Positions 22,978-31,488 of a stretch of DNA of 35,850 bases are shown here, in pieces. A program made the translations under genes and the position numbers. The notes beneath the pieces were generated by a model. That model worked only from the letters and a program-made list of their open reading frames with translations. It was not told the origin of the DNA and ran no database searches. The stretch spans positions 1 through 35,850 of the forward strand of contig DWYY01000112.1 in NCBI GenBank assembly GCA_019118445.1, read 5' to 3'. The DNA comes from Candidatus Eisenbergiella merdipullorum (GTDB taxonomy: Bacteria > Bacillota > Clostridia > Lachnospirales > Lachnospiraceae). Each line of letters opens with the position of its first letter. The first letter of the stretch is position 1.

Positions 22978-23970
22978 ATGATGCAAAAGGAGATCGGAGA
23001 GAAAACAGAGAAAGCATACGGAGAGGAAACGTGCAGGGAAGAAGCCCGCAGGTACGGCTTTGAAAAGGAAATGAGAGAATGCGCGCTCTGTCCCCGTGAC
23101 TGCCGCGCAGACAGGCTTTCCGGAAAGAAGGGCTACTGCGGCGAGACGGCGCGGATACGTGCGGCGCGGGCAGCCCTGCATTACTGGGAGGAACCCTGTA
23201 TTTCCGGAAAAGAAGGATCCGGTGCTGTTTTTTTCTGCGGCTGTCCTCTTCGCTGCGTGTTCTGTCAGAACAGCGTCATTGCGGCGGGACAGGCCGGGCA
23301 GGATGTGAGCGTGGAACATCTTGCGGAGATTTTCCTCCGTCTTCAGGAGGAAGGCGCGAACAATATCAATCTGGTGACGCCCACCCATTTCGTTCCGCAG
23401 ATCGCCGCCGCGCTCAGGCTGGTGAAGGATGGCGGCCTGCGCATTCCCGTGGTTTACAATACAGGCAGCTATGAAAAGGCGGAAACCTTGAAAATGTTGG
23501 ATGGCCTTGTGGATATCTATCTGCCTGACCTGAAATACTGGTCGAAAGAGCTGGGAAAGCGCTATTCAAACGCGCCCGATTATTTTGAAACGGCTTGTGC
23601 AGCCATTGCAGAGATGGTGCGGCAGGTCCCGGAAACCGCGTTTGAGGAAAGAAAAGACGGCACGGCACTGATGAAGCGGGGGGTGATCGTCCGCCACCTG
23701 ACGCTGCCGGGCAGCAGTATGGATTCCAGGAGGGTGTTGCGCTATCTGCATGAAACCTATGGGAACCGGATCTACATAAGCATCATGAACCAGTATACGC
23801 CCATGCGGCAGTTTGAAGATCATCCCGAACTGAACCGCCGCGTAAGCCGGAAGACTTATGACCGTTTGGTTGATTTTGCCATCCGGATCGGGATAGAAAA
23901 CGGATTTATCCAGGAGGGCGGCACGGCGGAGGAAAGCTTCGTGCCGCTGTGGGACGGGACGGGGCTGTGA
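22978..23970 (+). CDS. PflX-type radical SAM protein (COG1313-like)
   Basis: 330 residues. N-terminal cysteine set C35-x2-C38-x3-C42 with C54 (E-C-A-L-C-P-R-D-C-R-A-D-R, then G-Y-C-G-E), followed by the radical SAM motif C89-P-L-R-C93-V-F-C96-Q-N. L-V-T-P-T-H-F-V-P-Q near 132 and Y-N-T-G-S-Y-E near 158 are typical of this family, annotated as putative pyruvate formate-lyase activating enzyme PflX, with unproven partner. Ends with V-P-L-W-D-G-T-G-L. No convincing SD precedes 22978, and the first real homology begins about residue 30, so the start is uncertain; the adjacent mobile debris may have replaced the original upstream region. Confidence 0.85.
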   Translation: MMQKEIGEKTEKAYGEETCREEARRYGFEKEMRECALCPRDCRADRLSGKKGYCGETARIRAARAALHYWEEPCISGKEGSGAVFFCGCPLRCVFCQNSVIAAGQAGQDVSVEHLAEIFLRLQEEGANNINLVTPTHFVPQIAAALRLVKDGGLRIPVVYNTGSYEKAETLKMLDGLVDIYLPDLKYWSKELGKRYSNAPDYFETACAAIAEMVRQVPETAFEERKDGTALMKRGVIVRHLTLPGSSMDSRRVLRYLHETYGNRIYISIMNQYTPMRQFEDHPELNRRVSRKTYDRLVDFAIRIGIENGFIQEGGTAEESFVPLWDGTGL

Positions 23971-24007
23971 GAATGCTCTGAATGTGTCCGTAGGAATCTT
24001 TTTTTAC

Positions 24008-24036
24008 TTTACCTTTCCATTTTTCTGTGAAATAAT
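24008..24036 (+). promoter_or_regulatory. Possible promoter of pRiA4b-like gene
   Basis: TTTACC at 24008-24013, 17 nt spacer, AATAAT at 24031-24036, 50 nt before the chosen ATG. Confidence 0.4.
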
Positions 24037-24085
24037 GAAGACAGGTTTCAGAAATCAAAAGAAAAAGGAAAGGGCAGGAAACAGG

Positions 24086-25657
24086 ATGGCAAAGGAATAT
24101 ATCTTCAGGGTAAAACCAAAGGGCTACAGGAACAATTACCGCGTGATCCGGATTGGCTGTAAACGGACGCTGGACGATCTGCATATGGCGATCCTAGACG
24201 CTTATGATTTCACGGCGGAGCATCTGTATATGTTCAGCCCGAACAGAAAGCCTTATGACAGGAATGGCTATTATTCTCCTTATGACGAAGAACATAAAAG
24301 CGCGGATCAGGCCGTGCTGGAAGCGCTGGGCCTGAAGCTGGGGGACTGCTGGCTGTATCTGTATGATTTCGGTGATGACTGGATGTTTGATGTGACGCTG
24401 GAGAGCATCGAAGACGGCAGGGGAAACAAAAAAGCAGAGGTCATGGATGGGAAGGGAGAACTGGAGCAGTATCCCGACTGGGAGGAAGATGAGGACGACG
24501 AAGAAGAGTGGCTGACGGATGAGGATATGGAGCTGCCTTATGATCTTGACGGGCTTCTGGACGAAGACCTTGATTCAGATGAACTGTCGTTCGACCTCGA
24601 TGATGAGATCGTGGTGGATGTGCTGGACGAAGATGAAAATATGGAGGTCCTGCTTTCCGATGACGACGAAGGACAACTGGATATGATCCGGGAGCGGCTA
24701 GGAATAAAAGAGGATAAGCCTGCCGGGAAAAAGAAGAAGACGGCTTCCGTAAGACAGAGTGCGGCTGCCATCGTGAAAACGCTGAAGAAGGATCCAGAGC
24801 TTCTGGAGCGGCTTCTTGGCGCGAACGGGCTCTGCCTGCTCATCAAGATGGCACAGGAAAAAAAGCTGCGTCTGAGAGAATGCGTCATCGGACGCAACGA
24901 CCTGGGGATGATGGACGCGCTGGGGATCATACTGCTTGAGGAAAGAGATGGCGGGATCCTGTATCTGACAAAGGATGCCGTAACATTTGCGTCGTATTTC
25001 ATGGAGAAGGAAAGAAAGGCAGGACTGGAAAAAAGGGCGGAAAAGGAGCGGCTGTTCCTGGCAATCCTGCTGTTCTATCAGGTCATGGAGGCGGACAGGC
25101 TGTACGAGATGTTCTGCGGGCTGTTTTCAGAAGAATGCACCAGGCAGGAATTTGACGGGATGCTTCAGGTCCTGGAATTTTCCGGCAGACTTGCGACCGT
25201 GACTTCGGGGAAAGACGATACGAAATATCTGACCAGCCTGACGGAGTACGAGGATGACGCGCCGCGTATCCTTGCCATGCGGGAAATCTACCAAGTTCCT
25301 GATTACTGCCCTAAGACCAGACAGGAGCTGGAGACCTGTTACAGGGAAGGCATTATGCCGCCTGCCATGCCGGGGCTGCTGGAATATCTGATCGCGGAAA
25401 AACAGATGAAGGCTGCGGACTGCTACAGTTTGGAGAAACTGATGAAGGCCGGAGCGGATCTGGGGTTAGAATTTTCGGACATTGAGGACGAAGTCAGAGA
25501 GGTCCTGAATGAAAACGGTCTAAGGCTGACGAAGCGTGTGAGGGAAATGATGACTCGTGTCATGGAAGGATTTCCTTCCGCCGCCCTGAAGGGATATACC
25601 ATGGATGAATTCCGGAAGCTTTATCCGGGGAAAAATCCCAAGGATCCCACAAAATAA
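24086..25657 (+). CDS. Plasmid pRiA4b ORF-3-like protein with long C-terminal region
   Basis: 523 residues from the ATG at 24086 (M-A-K-E-Y-I-F-R-V-K), which has a purine-rich AGGAAACAGG before it. Residues 1-150 match the pRiA4b ORF-3 / IS1096 TnpR-like family: F-R-V-K-P-K-G-Y-R-N-N-Y-R-V-I-R-I, T-L-D-D-L-H-M-A-I-L-D-A-Y, and Y-L-Y-D-F-G-D-D-W-M-F-D-V. Residues about 145-220 are very rich in Asp and Glu. Residues 240-515 are helical with repeated winged-helix-like patterns and no recognised domain. Soluble. Despite the family name, no transposase or repeats surround it, so it is probably a resident gene. Role unknown; the large C-terminal part is the unusual feature. Confidence 0.8.
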   Translation: MAKEYIFRVKPKGYRNNYRVIRIGCKRTLDDLHMAILDAYDFTAEHLYMFSPNRKPYDRNGYYSPYDEEHKSADQAVLEALGLKLGDCWLYLYDFGDDWMFDVTLESIEDGRGNKKAEVMDGKGELEQYPDWEEDEDDEEEWLTDEDMELPYDLDGLLDEDLDSDELSFDLDDEIVVDVLDEDENMEVLLSDDDEGQLDMIRERLGIKEDKPAGKKKKTASVRQSAAAIVKTLKKDPELLERLLGANGLCLLIKMAQEKKLRLRECVIGRNDLGMMDALGIILLEERDGGILYLTKDAVTFASYFMEKERKAGLEKRAEKERLFLAILLFYQVMEADRLYEMFCGLFSEECTRQEFDGMLQVLEFSGRLATVTSGKDDTKYLTSLTEYEDDAPRILAMREIYQVPDYCPKTRQELETCYREGIMPPAMPGLLEYLIAEKQMKAADCYSLEKLMKAGADLGLEFSDIEDEVREVLNENGLRLTKRVREMMTRVMEGFPSAALKGYTMDEFRKLYPGKNPKDPTK

Positions 25658-25701
25658 GATACCGAATAAGATACGCAGACAACTTGCGCCATCAAGCGCG
25701 T

Positions 25702-25771
25702 AAAAAACGGGCCGCGCACGATCTCACCGGCATGCCTATTCCGGGCAGAGGGGATGTGAGCGGTCCGTTTT
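25702..25771. terminator. Bidirectional terminator
   Basis: Long imperfect stem: AAAAAACGGGCCGCGCAC on the left pairs with GTGAGCGGTCCGTTTT on the right, with two mismatched positions and a ~35 nt loop that can itself fold. A-run left and T-run right allow action on both strands between the convergent genes; the right edge touches the kinase stop codon. Confidence 0.7.
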
Positions 25772-27192
25772 CAGTCTTCGTCTTCATCGGATAGAGGCAG
25801 GCTGAAAATAAACTCTGTGCCTTCCCCTTCCGTGCTGATGACGTTGATATTTTCATTGTGAGCCTGGATGATCTCCTTGGTGATGGAAAGTCCCAGGCCC
25901 GTTCCTTTTTTATCCTTGCCCCGGGACAGGTCTGTCTTGTAAAAACGGTCCCAGATCAGCTTCAGGCTGTCTTTGGGGATGCCGATGCCGCTGTCCTTGA
26001 CGGAGACGAATACCTTGGTGTTTTTTACCGTGGTTTCGATCCTGATGACGGAATCGTTATGGGAAAACTTGATCGCGTTGTCCAGAAGGTTGTAGAGCAC
26101 CTGCTGGATCTTTCCCATGTCCGCATTGACAGAAAGAGTTTCACCCGTGAGCACAAGCTCTATGGAAATATGCTTCTGCAGGCAGGTGCCTTCAAAAGAG
26201 GCGGCTGTATCCCGGATGACCGTGTTCAGGTCGAAATCCGTTTTTTCCAGGACCATGCCCCTTGTGTTCAGGTTGTTTAAGGTGAGCAGGCTGTTGGTCA
26301 GCTTGGTCAGCCGGTCAGTTTCATTCAGGACGATGTTCAGGTATTTCTCATACATCTCCGGCGGGATCGTTCCGTCCAGCATGGCTTCCAGATATCCGTG
26401 GATGGAGGTGAGCGGAGAGCGGAAGTCGTGGGAGACGTTGGCGATGAACTTTTTCTGGTTGTCTTCGCTCCTGGCGATCTCACTTGCCATATAGGAAAGG
26501 GAGGCGGCCAGATAGCCGATTTCGTCTTCGCTGTCCACCTGGACTTCATAATGCATGTTTCCGGCAGCAAACTGTTCCGTCGCTTCCGTGATCTTGCGAA
26601 GGGGCAGATAAACCATCTCCGTGAAGAAGATCAGGATGATCAGGGACAGCAGGAACAGAATGACCAGGATGATGTAGGTGATGCTCAGGATGCCTTCGCT
26701 GGTCACTTTCAGTTCAGCCATGGAAGCGTGGATGACCACATATCCGCTCACCTTGAAATTGGAAGTGATGGGCGCGAACACGCTGAGCATATCTTCCTCA
26801 AAGCTGTTATAAAAATGCCCCACCGTATAATAGGCCCCTGCAAAATCCGTGGCGTTGAAGCCTTCCACGATACGGGGAGTCTCCACATCCACCGGGGTGT
26901 CCGTATCCAGGATCATGCGGCCGGAGGGGTTAATGATCCAGATGATGGCGTCCAGGTAGACCGCCAGGGAATCCATCTGTGTGTTCACCGTTTCCAGATC
27001 CACCTCATTGTTGTACAGATCGGCGGCATAGGTGTTGGCGATCAGCGTGGCTTCTTTATACAGAGTGTCCGCTTTTTCCCGTTTCATGTGCTCCAGCGTC
27101 ATGCTGGAGCCGAAGGTCGCCACCACGATAAAGCCGAAAAAGCCGAAGATCAGGTATGCGAGCAGAAATTTCAGGTAGAGGGTTTTCCTCAT
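25771..27192 (-). CDS. Sensor histidine kinase
   Basis: 473 residues in the inner membrane. TM1 at about 8-28, an extracellular sensor of ~140 residues (A-I-I-W-I-I-N-P-S-G-R-M-I-L-D-T, PAS/CACHE-like), TM2 at 168-191, HAMP from 193 (Y-L-P-L-R-K-I-T-E). Phosphoacceptor H255 lies in A-N-V-S-H-D-F-R-S-P-L-T-S-I-H-G-Y. ATPase motifs: N box L-L-D-N-A-I-K-F-S, G1 D-S-G-I-G-I-P, F box I-W-D-R-F-Y-K, G2 G-T-G-L-G-L-S. Note F in H-D-F-R-S-P, where H-E-L-R-T-P is more common. Its start overlaps the response regulator stop by 4 bp, so they form a pair. Signal unknown; last gene of the mutS2 operon. Confidence 0.94.
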   Translation of the reverse strand: MRKTLYLKFLLAYLIFGFFGFIVVATFGSSMTLEHMKREKADTLYKEATLIANTYAADLYNNEVDLETVNTQMDSLAVYLDAIIWIINPSGRMILDTDTPVDVETPRIVEGFNATDFAGAYYTVGHFYNSFEEDMLSVFAPITSNFKVSGYVVIHASMAELKVTSEGILSITYIILVILFLLSLIILIFFTEMVYLPLRKITEATEQFAAGNMHYEVQVDSEDEIGYLAASLSYMASEIARSEDNQKKFIANVSHDFRSPLTSIHGYLEAMLDGTIPPEMYEKYLNIVLNETDRLTKLTNSLLTLNNLNTRGMVLEKTDFDLNTVIRDTAASFEGTCLQKHISIELVLTGETLSVNADMGKIQQVLYNLLDNAIKFSHNDSVIRIETTVKNTKVFVSVKDSGIGIPKDSLKLIWDRFYKTDLSRGKDKKGTGLGLSITKEIIQAHNENINVISTEGEGTEFIFSLPLSDEDED

Positions 27193-27890
27193 TGTCTCAC
27201 CTCAAATTTATAGCCGATGCCCCAGATCGTGGCGATCCGCCAGGATTCGTGGTCCTTGATCTTCTCCCGGAGGCGTTTGATGTGCACGTCTACGGTGCGG
27301 GTATCTCCGATGTATTCATAGCCCCAGATTTGGTCCAGCAACTGCTCCCTGGTGAATACATGGTTCGGAGAGGAGGCAAGAAAGTAGAGAAGCTCCAGCT
27401 CTTTGGGGGGCATATCCACCGTTTTTCCGTTGTAGATGACGGAATAGTTGGTCTGGTTGACGATCAGGTCCGGATATTCCACACACTTGATATCGGGCTG
27501 CTCCTTCACCGCAGGAGCAGCCTTATAGCGGCGGAGGACCGCCTTCACGCGGGCTACCAGCTCCTTGGAATCAAAGGGCTTTTCCATATAATCGTCCGCG
27601 CCCAGCTCCAGCCCCAGGACCTTGTCAAAGATCTCGCCTTTTGCGGAAAGCATGATGATGGGGATATTGGAGTGGCTGCGCACCTCCCTGCAGACCTGAT
27701 AGCCGTCGATGCCGGGAAGCATCAGATCCAGCAGGATCAGATTCGGAGAAAAGCTTTTCACAGCCTCCAGGGCGGACTCTCCGTCCCCAACGATCATGGT
27801 GTCGAAGCACTCTTTAGTCAGGTACAGGGAGATCAGCTCCGCGATATTGTTATCGTCGTCTACGATCAAAATTTTCTGTTTATTTACCAT
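27189..27890 (-). CDS. OmpR/PhoB family response regulator
   Basis: 233 residues. Receiver domain 1-120: acidic D-D-D at 11-13, phosphoacceptor D55 in L-L-D-L-M-L-P-G, conserved S in M-L-S-A-K near 83, and K in E-K-P-F-D near 105. Winged-helix DNA-binding domain 135-230 with P-P-K-E-L-E-L-L-Y-F-L-A, V-F-T-R-E-Q-L-L-D-Q-I-W-G-Y and T-R-T-V-D-V-H-I-K-R-L-R-E-K-I, ending I-W-G-I-G-Y-K-F-E. SD AAAGGAATCGGA before ATG. Coupled by a 4 bp overlap to the histidine kinase, and only 27 bp after mutS2, so probably co-transcribed with it. Target genes unknown. Confidence 0.95.
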   Translation of the reverse strand: MVNKQKILIVDDDNNIAELISLYLTKECFDTMIVGDGESALEAVKSFSPNLILLDLMLPGIDGYQVCREVRSHSNIPIIMLSAKGEIFDKVLGLELGADDYMEKPFDSKELVARVKAVLRRYKAAPAVKEQPDIKCVEYPDLIVNQTNYSVIYNGKTVDMPPKELELLYFLASSPNHVFTREQLLDQIWGYEYIGDTRTVDVHIKRLREKIKDHESWRIATIWGIGYKFEVRQ

Positions 27891-27917
27891 TCCGATTCCT
27901 TTCTGTGAAAGCTGATG

Positions 27918-30296
27918 TCAGGATCTGAATTCCACAATGGTGACGCCCGCATCGCCTTCACCGTACTCGCCAAGGCGGAAGGATTTCACATATTTCACCT
28001 TGCGCAGATGGTTCTGCACCGCCTTTCTCAAAGCGCCTGTGCCCTTGCCATGCACCACGCGCACCGTGGACAGGTGGGCCAGATAGGCGTCATCCAGATA
28101 TTTATCCAGTTCTGTAATGGCTTCATCCACCGTTTTTCCCAGCAGATTGATCTCGGGAGAAACGGAGAGGGATTTGGACATCCGGATCTTTCCGGAGCCC
28201 GTCCGCTTCGCGCCGCCGGACGGGAAGCTGTCTTTTTCCTGCACCAGGACCAGGTCTTTGATGTTGGTCTGGGTGCGGATGATGCCGCACTGGACGAACA
28301 GGTTTCCCTTGTGATCCGGCAGGGAACTGACGGTCCCTTTTAATCCCATGGAAACGATGCGGACAGATTCCCCCAGCTTGATCTGGGAAGGTTTCAACCC
28401 GGCAGATGCGGGCTTTTCCTCCTTTATAGAAAGCCTGCCGTTTTTTTCGGAAATCTTGCTGCGCACCTTCTCACGCTGTTTTTCCAGCTCCTTCATGGAA
28501 GCGCCGGGGCCGGCCTTCTGGAAGATACGGATGGTTTCATCCGCCGTATCCTTTGCTTCCTGCAGGATCTCACGGGCCTTTTCATTGGCTTCCCGGAGAA
28601 TTTTATCTTTTGCCTGGTCAATGCGCTCCTGCTTCTGCTCCAGCCTACTTTTCAGAGCCTCGATCTCCTGTTTGTAGGAAGCGATCTCCTGCTGCTCTTT
28701 TTCGATGGTCACGCGGCTATGCTCTAGGTCGGTGAGCAGATCTTCAAAGCTCTTGTCTTCCGCGCTGATCTGGGAGCGGGCCGCTTCAATGATCTCATCG
28801 GGAAGCCCAAGCCGTTTGGAGATGGCGAAGGCATTGCTCTTTCCGGGAATGCCGATGAGCAGCCGGTAGGTGGGCCGGAGGGACTGCACGTCAAACTCAC
28901 AGCAGGCGTTCTCCACAAAAGGGGTGGAGAGGGCATAGACCTTCAGCTCGCTGTAATGGGTGGTCGCCATGGTGCGGATCCCTCTGTCATGCAGATAGTT
29001 CAGGATGGCGATGGCGAGTGCCGCACCCTCTGTGGGATCGGTTCCCGCGCCGAGTTCATCAAACAGGCAGAGGGAATCCGCGTCCGCGTCCTTCAGGATG
29101 GAGACAATGCTGGTCATATGGGAGGAGAAGGTGCTCAGGCTCTGCTCGATGCTCTGTTCATCTCCGATGTCCGCATATACCTCATGAAAAATGGACAGCT
29201 CCGAACGGTCCTGGGCGGGAATATGCAGACCCGCCTGTCCCATCAGACAGAACAGTCCCGTGGTTTTTAAGGAAACCGTTTTTCCACCCGTATTGGGGCC
29301 GGTGATGATGAGCAGGTCATAATCCTTTCCCAGACGGATATCGATGGGAACGGTCTTCTTTTTATCCAGAAGGGGATGCCTCGCCCCGCGGATATCGATG
29401 ATATGATCCTCGTTGAAAACGGGCTTGGATGCATTCTGCTCCAAAGCCAGGGAAGCCTTTGCAAAAATAAAATCCAGACGGGTCATCACGTGCTGGTCCT
29501 CCGCGATCTCCACCGTATGCTCCCCGGCAAGAGCGCTGAGGGAGGCGAGAACCTTTTCAATCTCTTCCTTTTCCTTCAGTTCCAGCTCCCGCATCTGGTT
29601 GTTCAGATTGACTACGGCGGCAGGTTCGATAAAAATAGTGCTTCCCGTGGAGGACTGATCGTGGATCATGCCCGGCACCTGGCTGCGGTATTCCGCCTTG
29701 ACGGGCAGACAGTAGCGCCCGTTTCTCGTGGTGATCAGGGCATCCTGCAGATAGGAATGCAGAGAACCGTTCACCATACTGTTCAACTGGGAATGGATCT
29801 TTTCCGTTGTCGCAGCCATGCTCCGGCGCACATGTTTCAGGCCGGGACTGGCGTCATCGCTGATTTCCTCCTCGGAAAGAATACACCGGTAGATCTCCTG
29901 GGAAAGCTGCGTCAGCGGCTCCAGCGCGGAAAACAGAGGCGTCAGGGAATCGTCCGGAATATCTTCCCGGTCCTTTCTGCCATAATTTTTCACCCGAGCG
30001 GTGTTCTCCAGCAGGGACGCGATGTGCAGAAGCTCCGGGATGGAGAGCGTGCTCCCGATCTCCAGGGATTTTAAGCTCATGCCCAGTTCCCTGGTGCTCC
30101 CTAAGGAAATGCTCCCCTTTTTGAACAGGCGGGTTAACGCGTCCGCAGTCTCCTGCTGGGCGCTCTCGATATCGGAAAGCTCCGTCATGGGCACGAGATC
30201 CCTGCAGAGCTTGCGGCCGGGATCGGAGGTCGCGTGCTCCGCCAGCCGGTCAATGATCTTATTATATTCGAGGGTTTTCAGTACCTTTGTATTCAT
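27918..30296 (-). CDS. mutS2: MutS2 ATPase (Smr-domain protein)
   Basis: 792 residues, full length. Core and lever helices come first, then the ABC ATPase: Walker A I-T-G-P-N-T-G-G-K-T near residue 330, Walker B S-L-C-L-F-D-E-L-G-A-G-T-D-P near 410, then T-T-H-Y-S-E-L. A coiled coil follows (515-630), then a KOW-like region, and the C-terminal Smr domain from 715. MutS2 proteins bind branched DNA and, in B. subtilis, collided ribosomes, which they split. The Smr motif normally L-D-x-R reads I-N-L-L here while H-G-K-G-T-G-A-L-R is kept, so nuclease activity is doubtful. First gene of an operon with the two-component system. Confidence 0.95.
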   Translation of the reverse strand: MNTKVLKTLEYNKIIDRLAEHATSDPGRKLCRDLVPMTELSDIESAQQETADALTRLFKKGSISLGSTRELGMSLKSLEIGSTLSIPELLHIASLLENTARVKNYGRKDREDIPDDSLTPLFSALEPLTQLSQEIYRCILSEEEISDDASPGLKHVRRSMAATTEKIHSQLNSMVNGSLHSYLQDALITTRNGRYCLPVKAEYRSQVPGMIHDQSSTGSTIFIEPAAVVNLNNQMRELELKEKEEIEKVLASLSALAGEHTVEIAEDQHVMTRLDFIFAKASLALEQNASKPVFNEDHIIDIRGARHPLLDKKKTVPIDIRLGKDYDLLIITGPNTGGKTVSLKTTGLFCLMGQAGLHIPAQDRSELSIFHEVYADIGDEQSIEQSLSTFSSHMTSIVSILKDADADSLCLFDELGAGTDPTEGAALAIAILNYLHDRGIRTMATTHYSELKVYALSTPFVENACCEFDVQSLRPTYRLLIGIPGKSNAFAISKRLGLPDEIIEAARSQISAEDKSFEDLLTDLEHSRVTIEKEQQEIASYKQEIEALKSRLEQKQERIDQAKDKILREANEKAREILQEAKDTADETIRIFQKAGPGASMKELEKQREKVRSKISEKNGRLSIKEEKPASAGLKPSQIKLGESVRIVSMGLKGTVSSLPDHKGNLFVQCGIIRTQTNIKDLVLVQEKDSFPSGGAKRTGSGKIRMSKSLSVSPEINLLGKTVDEAITELDKYLDDAYLAHLSTVRVVHGKGTGALRKAVQNHLRKVKYVKSFRLGEYGEGDAGVTIVEFRS

Positions 30297-30340
30297 GCGT
30301 TGACTTTGCTCCTGTCTCCGGAATCAATAAAAAGAACAGC

Positions 30341-30403
30341 AGGCCGCCAGACTGTAAGCGGCCTACGACTTTCTATTATACCACTAAAGAAGGGGCATAG
30401 CCA
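30341..30403 (-). promoter_or_regulatory. mutS2 promoter and 5' leader hairpin
   Basis: Minus strand perfect TATAAT (complement of 30375-30380) with a weak -35 TGGCTA (complement of 30398-30403) at 17 nt. The transcript would begin near 30368 and at once form the perfect stem AGGCCGC / GCGGCCT (30341-30347 with 30358-30364), a 5'-end hairpin that may stabilise the mRNA. Confidence 0.5.
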
Positions 30404-30461
30404 GTAAAATGTGGCGATGCAGATGGGACATGCTGCCAGAAGGAAAGCCAGAGCATATAAC

Positions 30462-31340
30462 TCAGCTTTCCACGATGGTGCCGCCATTGACATGGATCAC
30501 CTGGCCGGTCACATAGGATGAGTCCTCTGATGCAAGATAGACGTATGCCGGAGCGAGTTCGCAGGGCTGGCCTGCGCGTTTCATCGGGACATCTGTTCCG
30601 AAACGGGTTACTTTTTCTGCCGAAAAGGATGCCACGATCAGCGGAGTCCAGATCGGTCCCGGCGCAACGGCATTGACCCGGATCTTTTGGGAGACGAGTG
30701 ACTGCGACAGAGCACGGGTAAATGAGACGATCGCTCCTTTGGTAGAAGAATAATCGATCAGATCGATCTCCCCCTGGTAAGCGGTCACGGACGTGGTATT
30801 GATGATGCTGCCGCCTTCGGGCATATCGTTCAGAACAGCCTTCACAAAATAAAACATGGAAAATACATTCACTTCATAGGTCGTGTACAATTGCTCCTTG
30901 GAAATATCCCGGATGCTCTGCTGCGGGAACTGCACTCCTGCATTGTTCACAAGAATATCGATTTTTCCCAAAGCTCTGGCTGCGGCGTTTACGATCTGCC
31001 GGCATATATGTTCATGCCTGATATCTCCCTGCAGAAGAATACAGCGTCCGCCAAGCTTCCGGATATACTGCCTGGTGTATTCCGCATCTTCCTGCTCATT
31101 CAGATAGGCGATGGCGACGGCAGCCCCTTCTTTGGCAAACGCAACGGCAACTGCCCTTCCGATCCCGCTGTCGCCGCCGGTGATCAGAGCAGCCTTGCCT
31201 TCCAATTTCCCACTTCCGGTATAACATGGATCGTCAAAGACAGGAAGCGGATTCATCCGTGCTTCTATTCCCGGCTGATAATCCTGATGCTGTGCCGGAA
31301 AACGGTCCGGGATCTTTTGTGGATCAAAACAGTTTTTCAT
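30462..31340 (-). CDS. SDR family oxidoreductase
   Basis: 292 residues. A ~45-residue N-terminal extension (D-P-Q-K-I-P-D-R-F-P-A-Q-H-Q-D-Y-Q-P-G) precedes the Rossmann fold; this extension is typical of the YhxC/YhdF/YghA-like group of short-chain dehydrogenases. Cofactor loop T-G-G-D-S-G-I-G at 54-61, N-N-A-G near 132, catalytic Tyr-Lys in Y-S-S-T-K near 197-201, and the following P-G-P-I-W-T-P. It reduces or oxidises an alcohol/carbonyl with NAD(P)H; members are often linked to general stress or aldehyde reduction, substrate unknown. SD GAGG lies 11 nt from ATG, rather far. Monocistronic between mutS2 and a divergent operon. Confidence 0.93.
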   Translation of the reverse strand: MKNCFDPQKIPDRFPAQHQDYQPGIEARMNPLPVFDDPCYTGSGKLEGKAALITGGDSGIGRAVAVAFAKEGAAVAIAYLNEQEDAEYTRQYIRKLGGRCILLQGDIRHEHICRQIVNAAARALGKIDILVNNAGVQFPQQSIRDISKEQLYTTYEVNVFSMFYFVKAVLNDMPEGGSIINTTSVTAYQGEIDLIDYSSTKGAIVSFTRALSQSLVSQKIRVNAVAPGPIWTPLIVASFSAEKVTRFGTDVPMKRAGQPCELAPAYVYLASEDSSYVTGQVIHVNGGTIVES

Positions 31341-31488
31341 ATCCCATGGATCCTCATTTCATTTTCTCTTTTATAAAATATGCAGGATTTGAACCGGTGT
31401 TTTGCCTGGATGCTCCCTGTTGAAAAAAAACTGCATTTTTGCTAGTATAAGAACGTAAAAAAAACAAAGGCTGCATACAGGAAACGTT

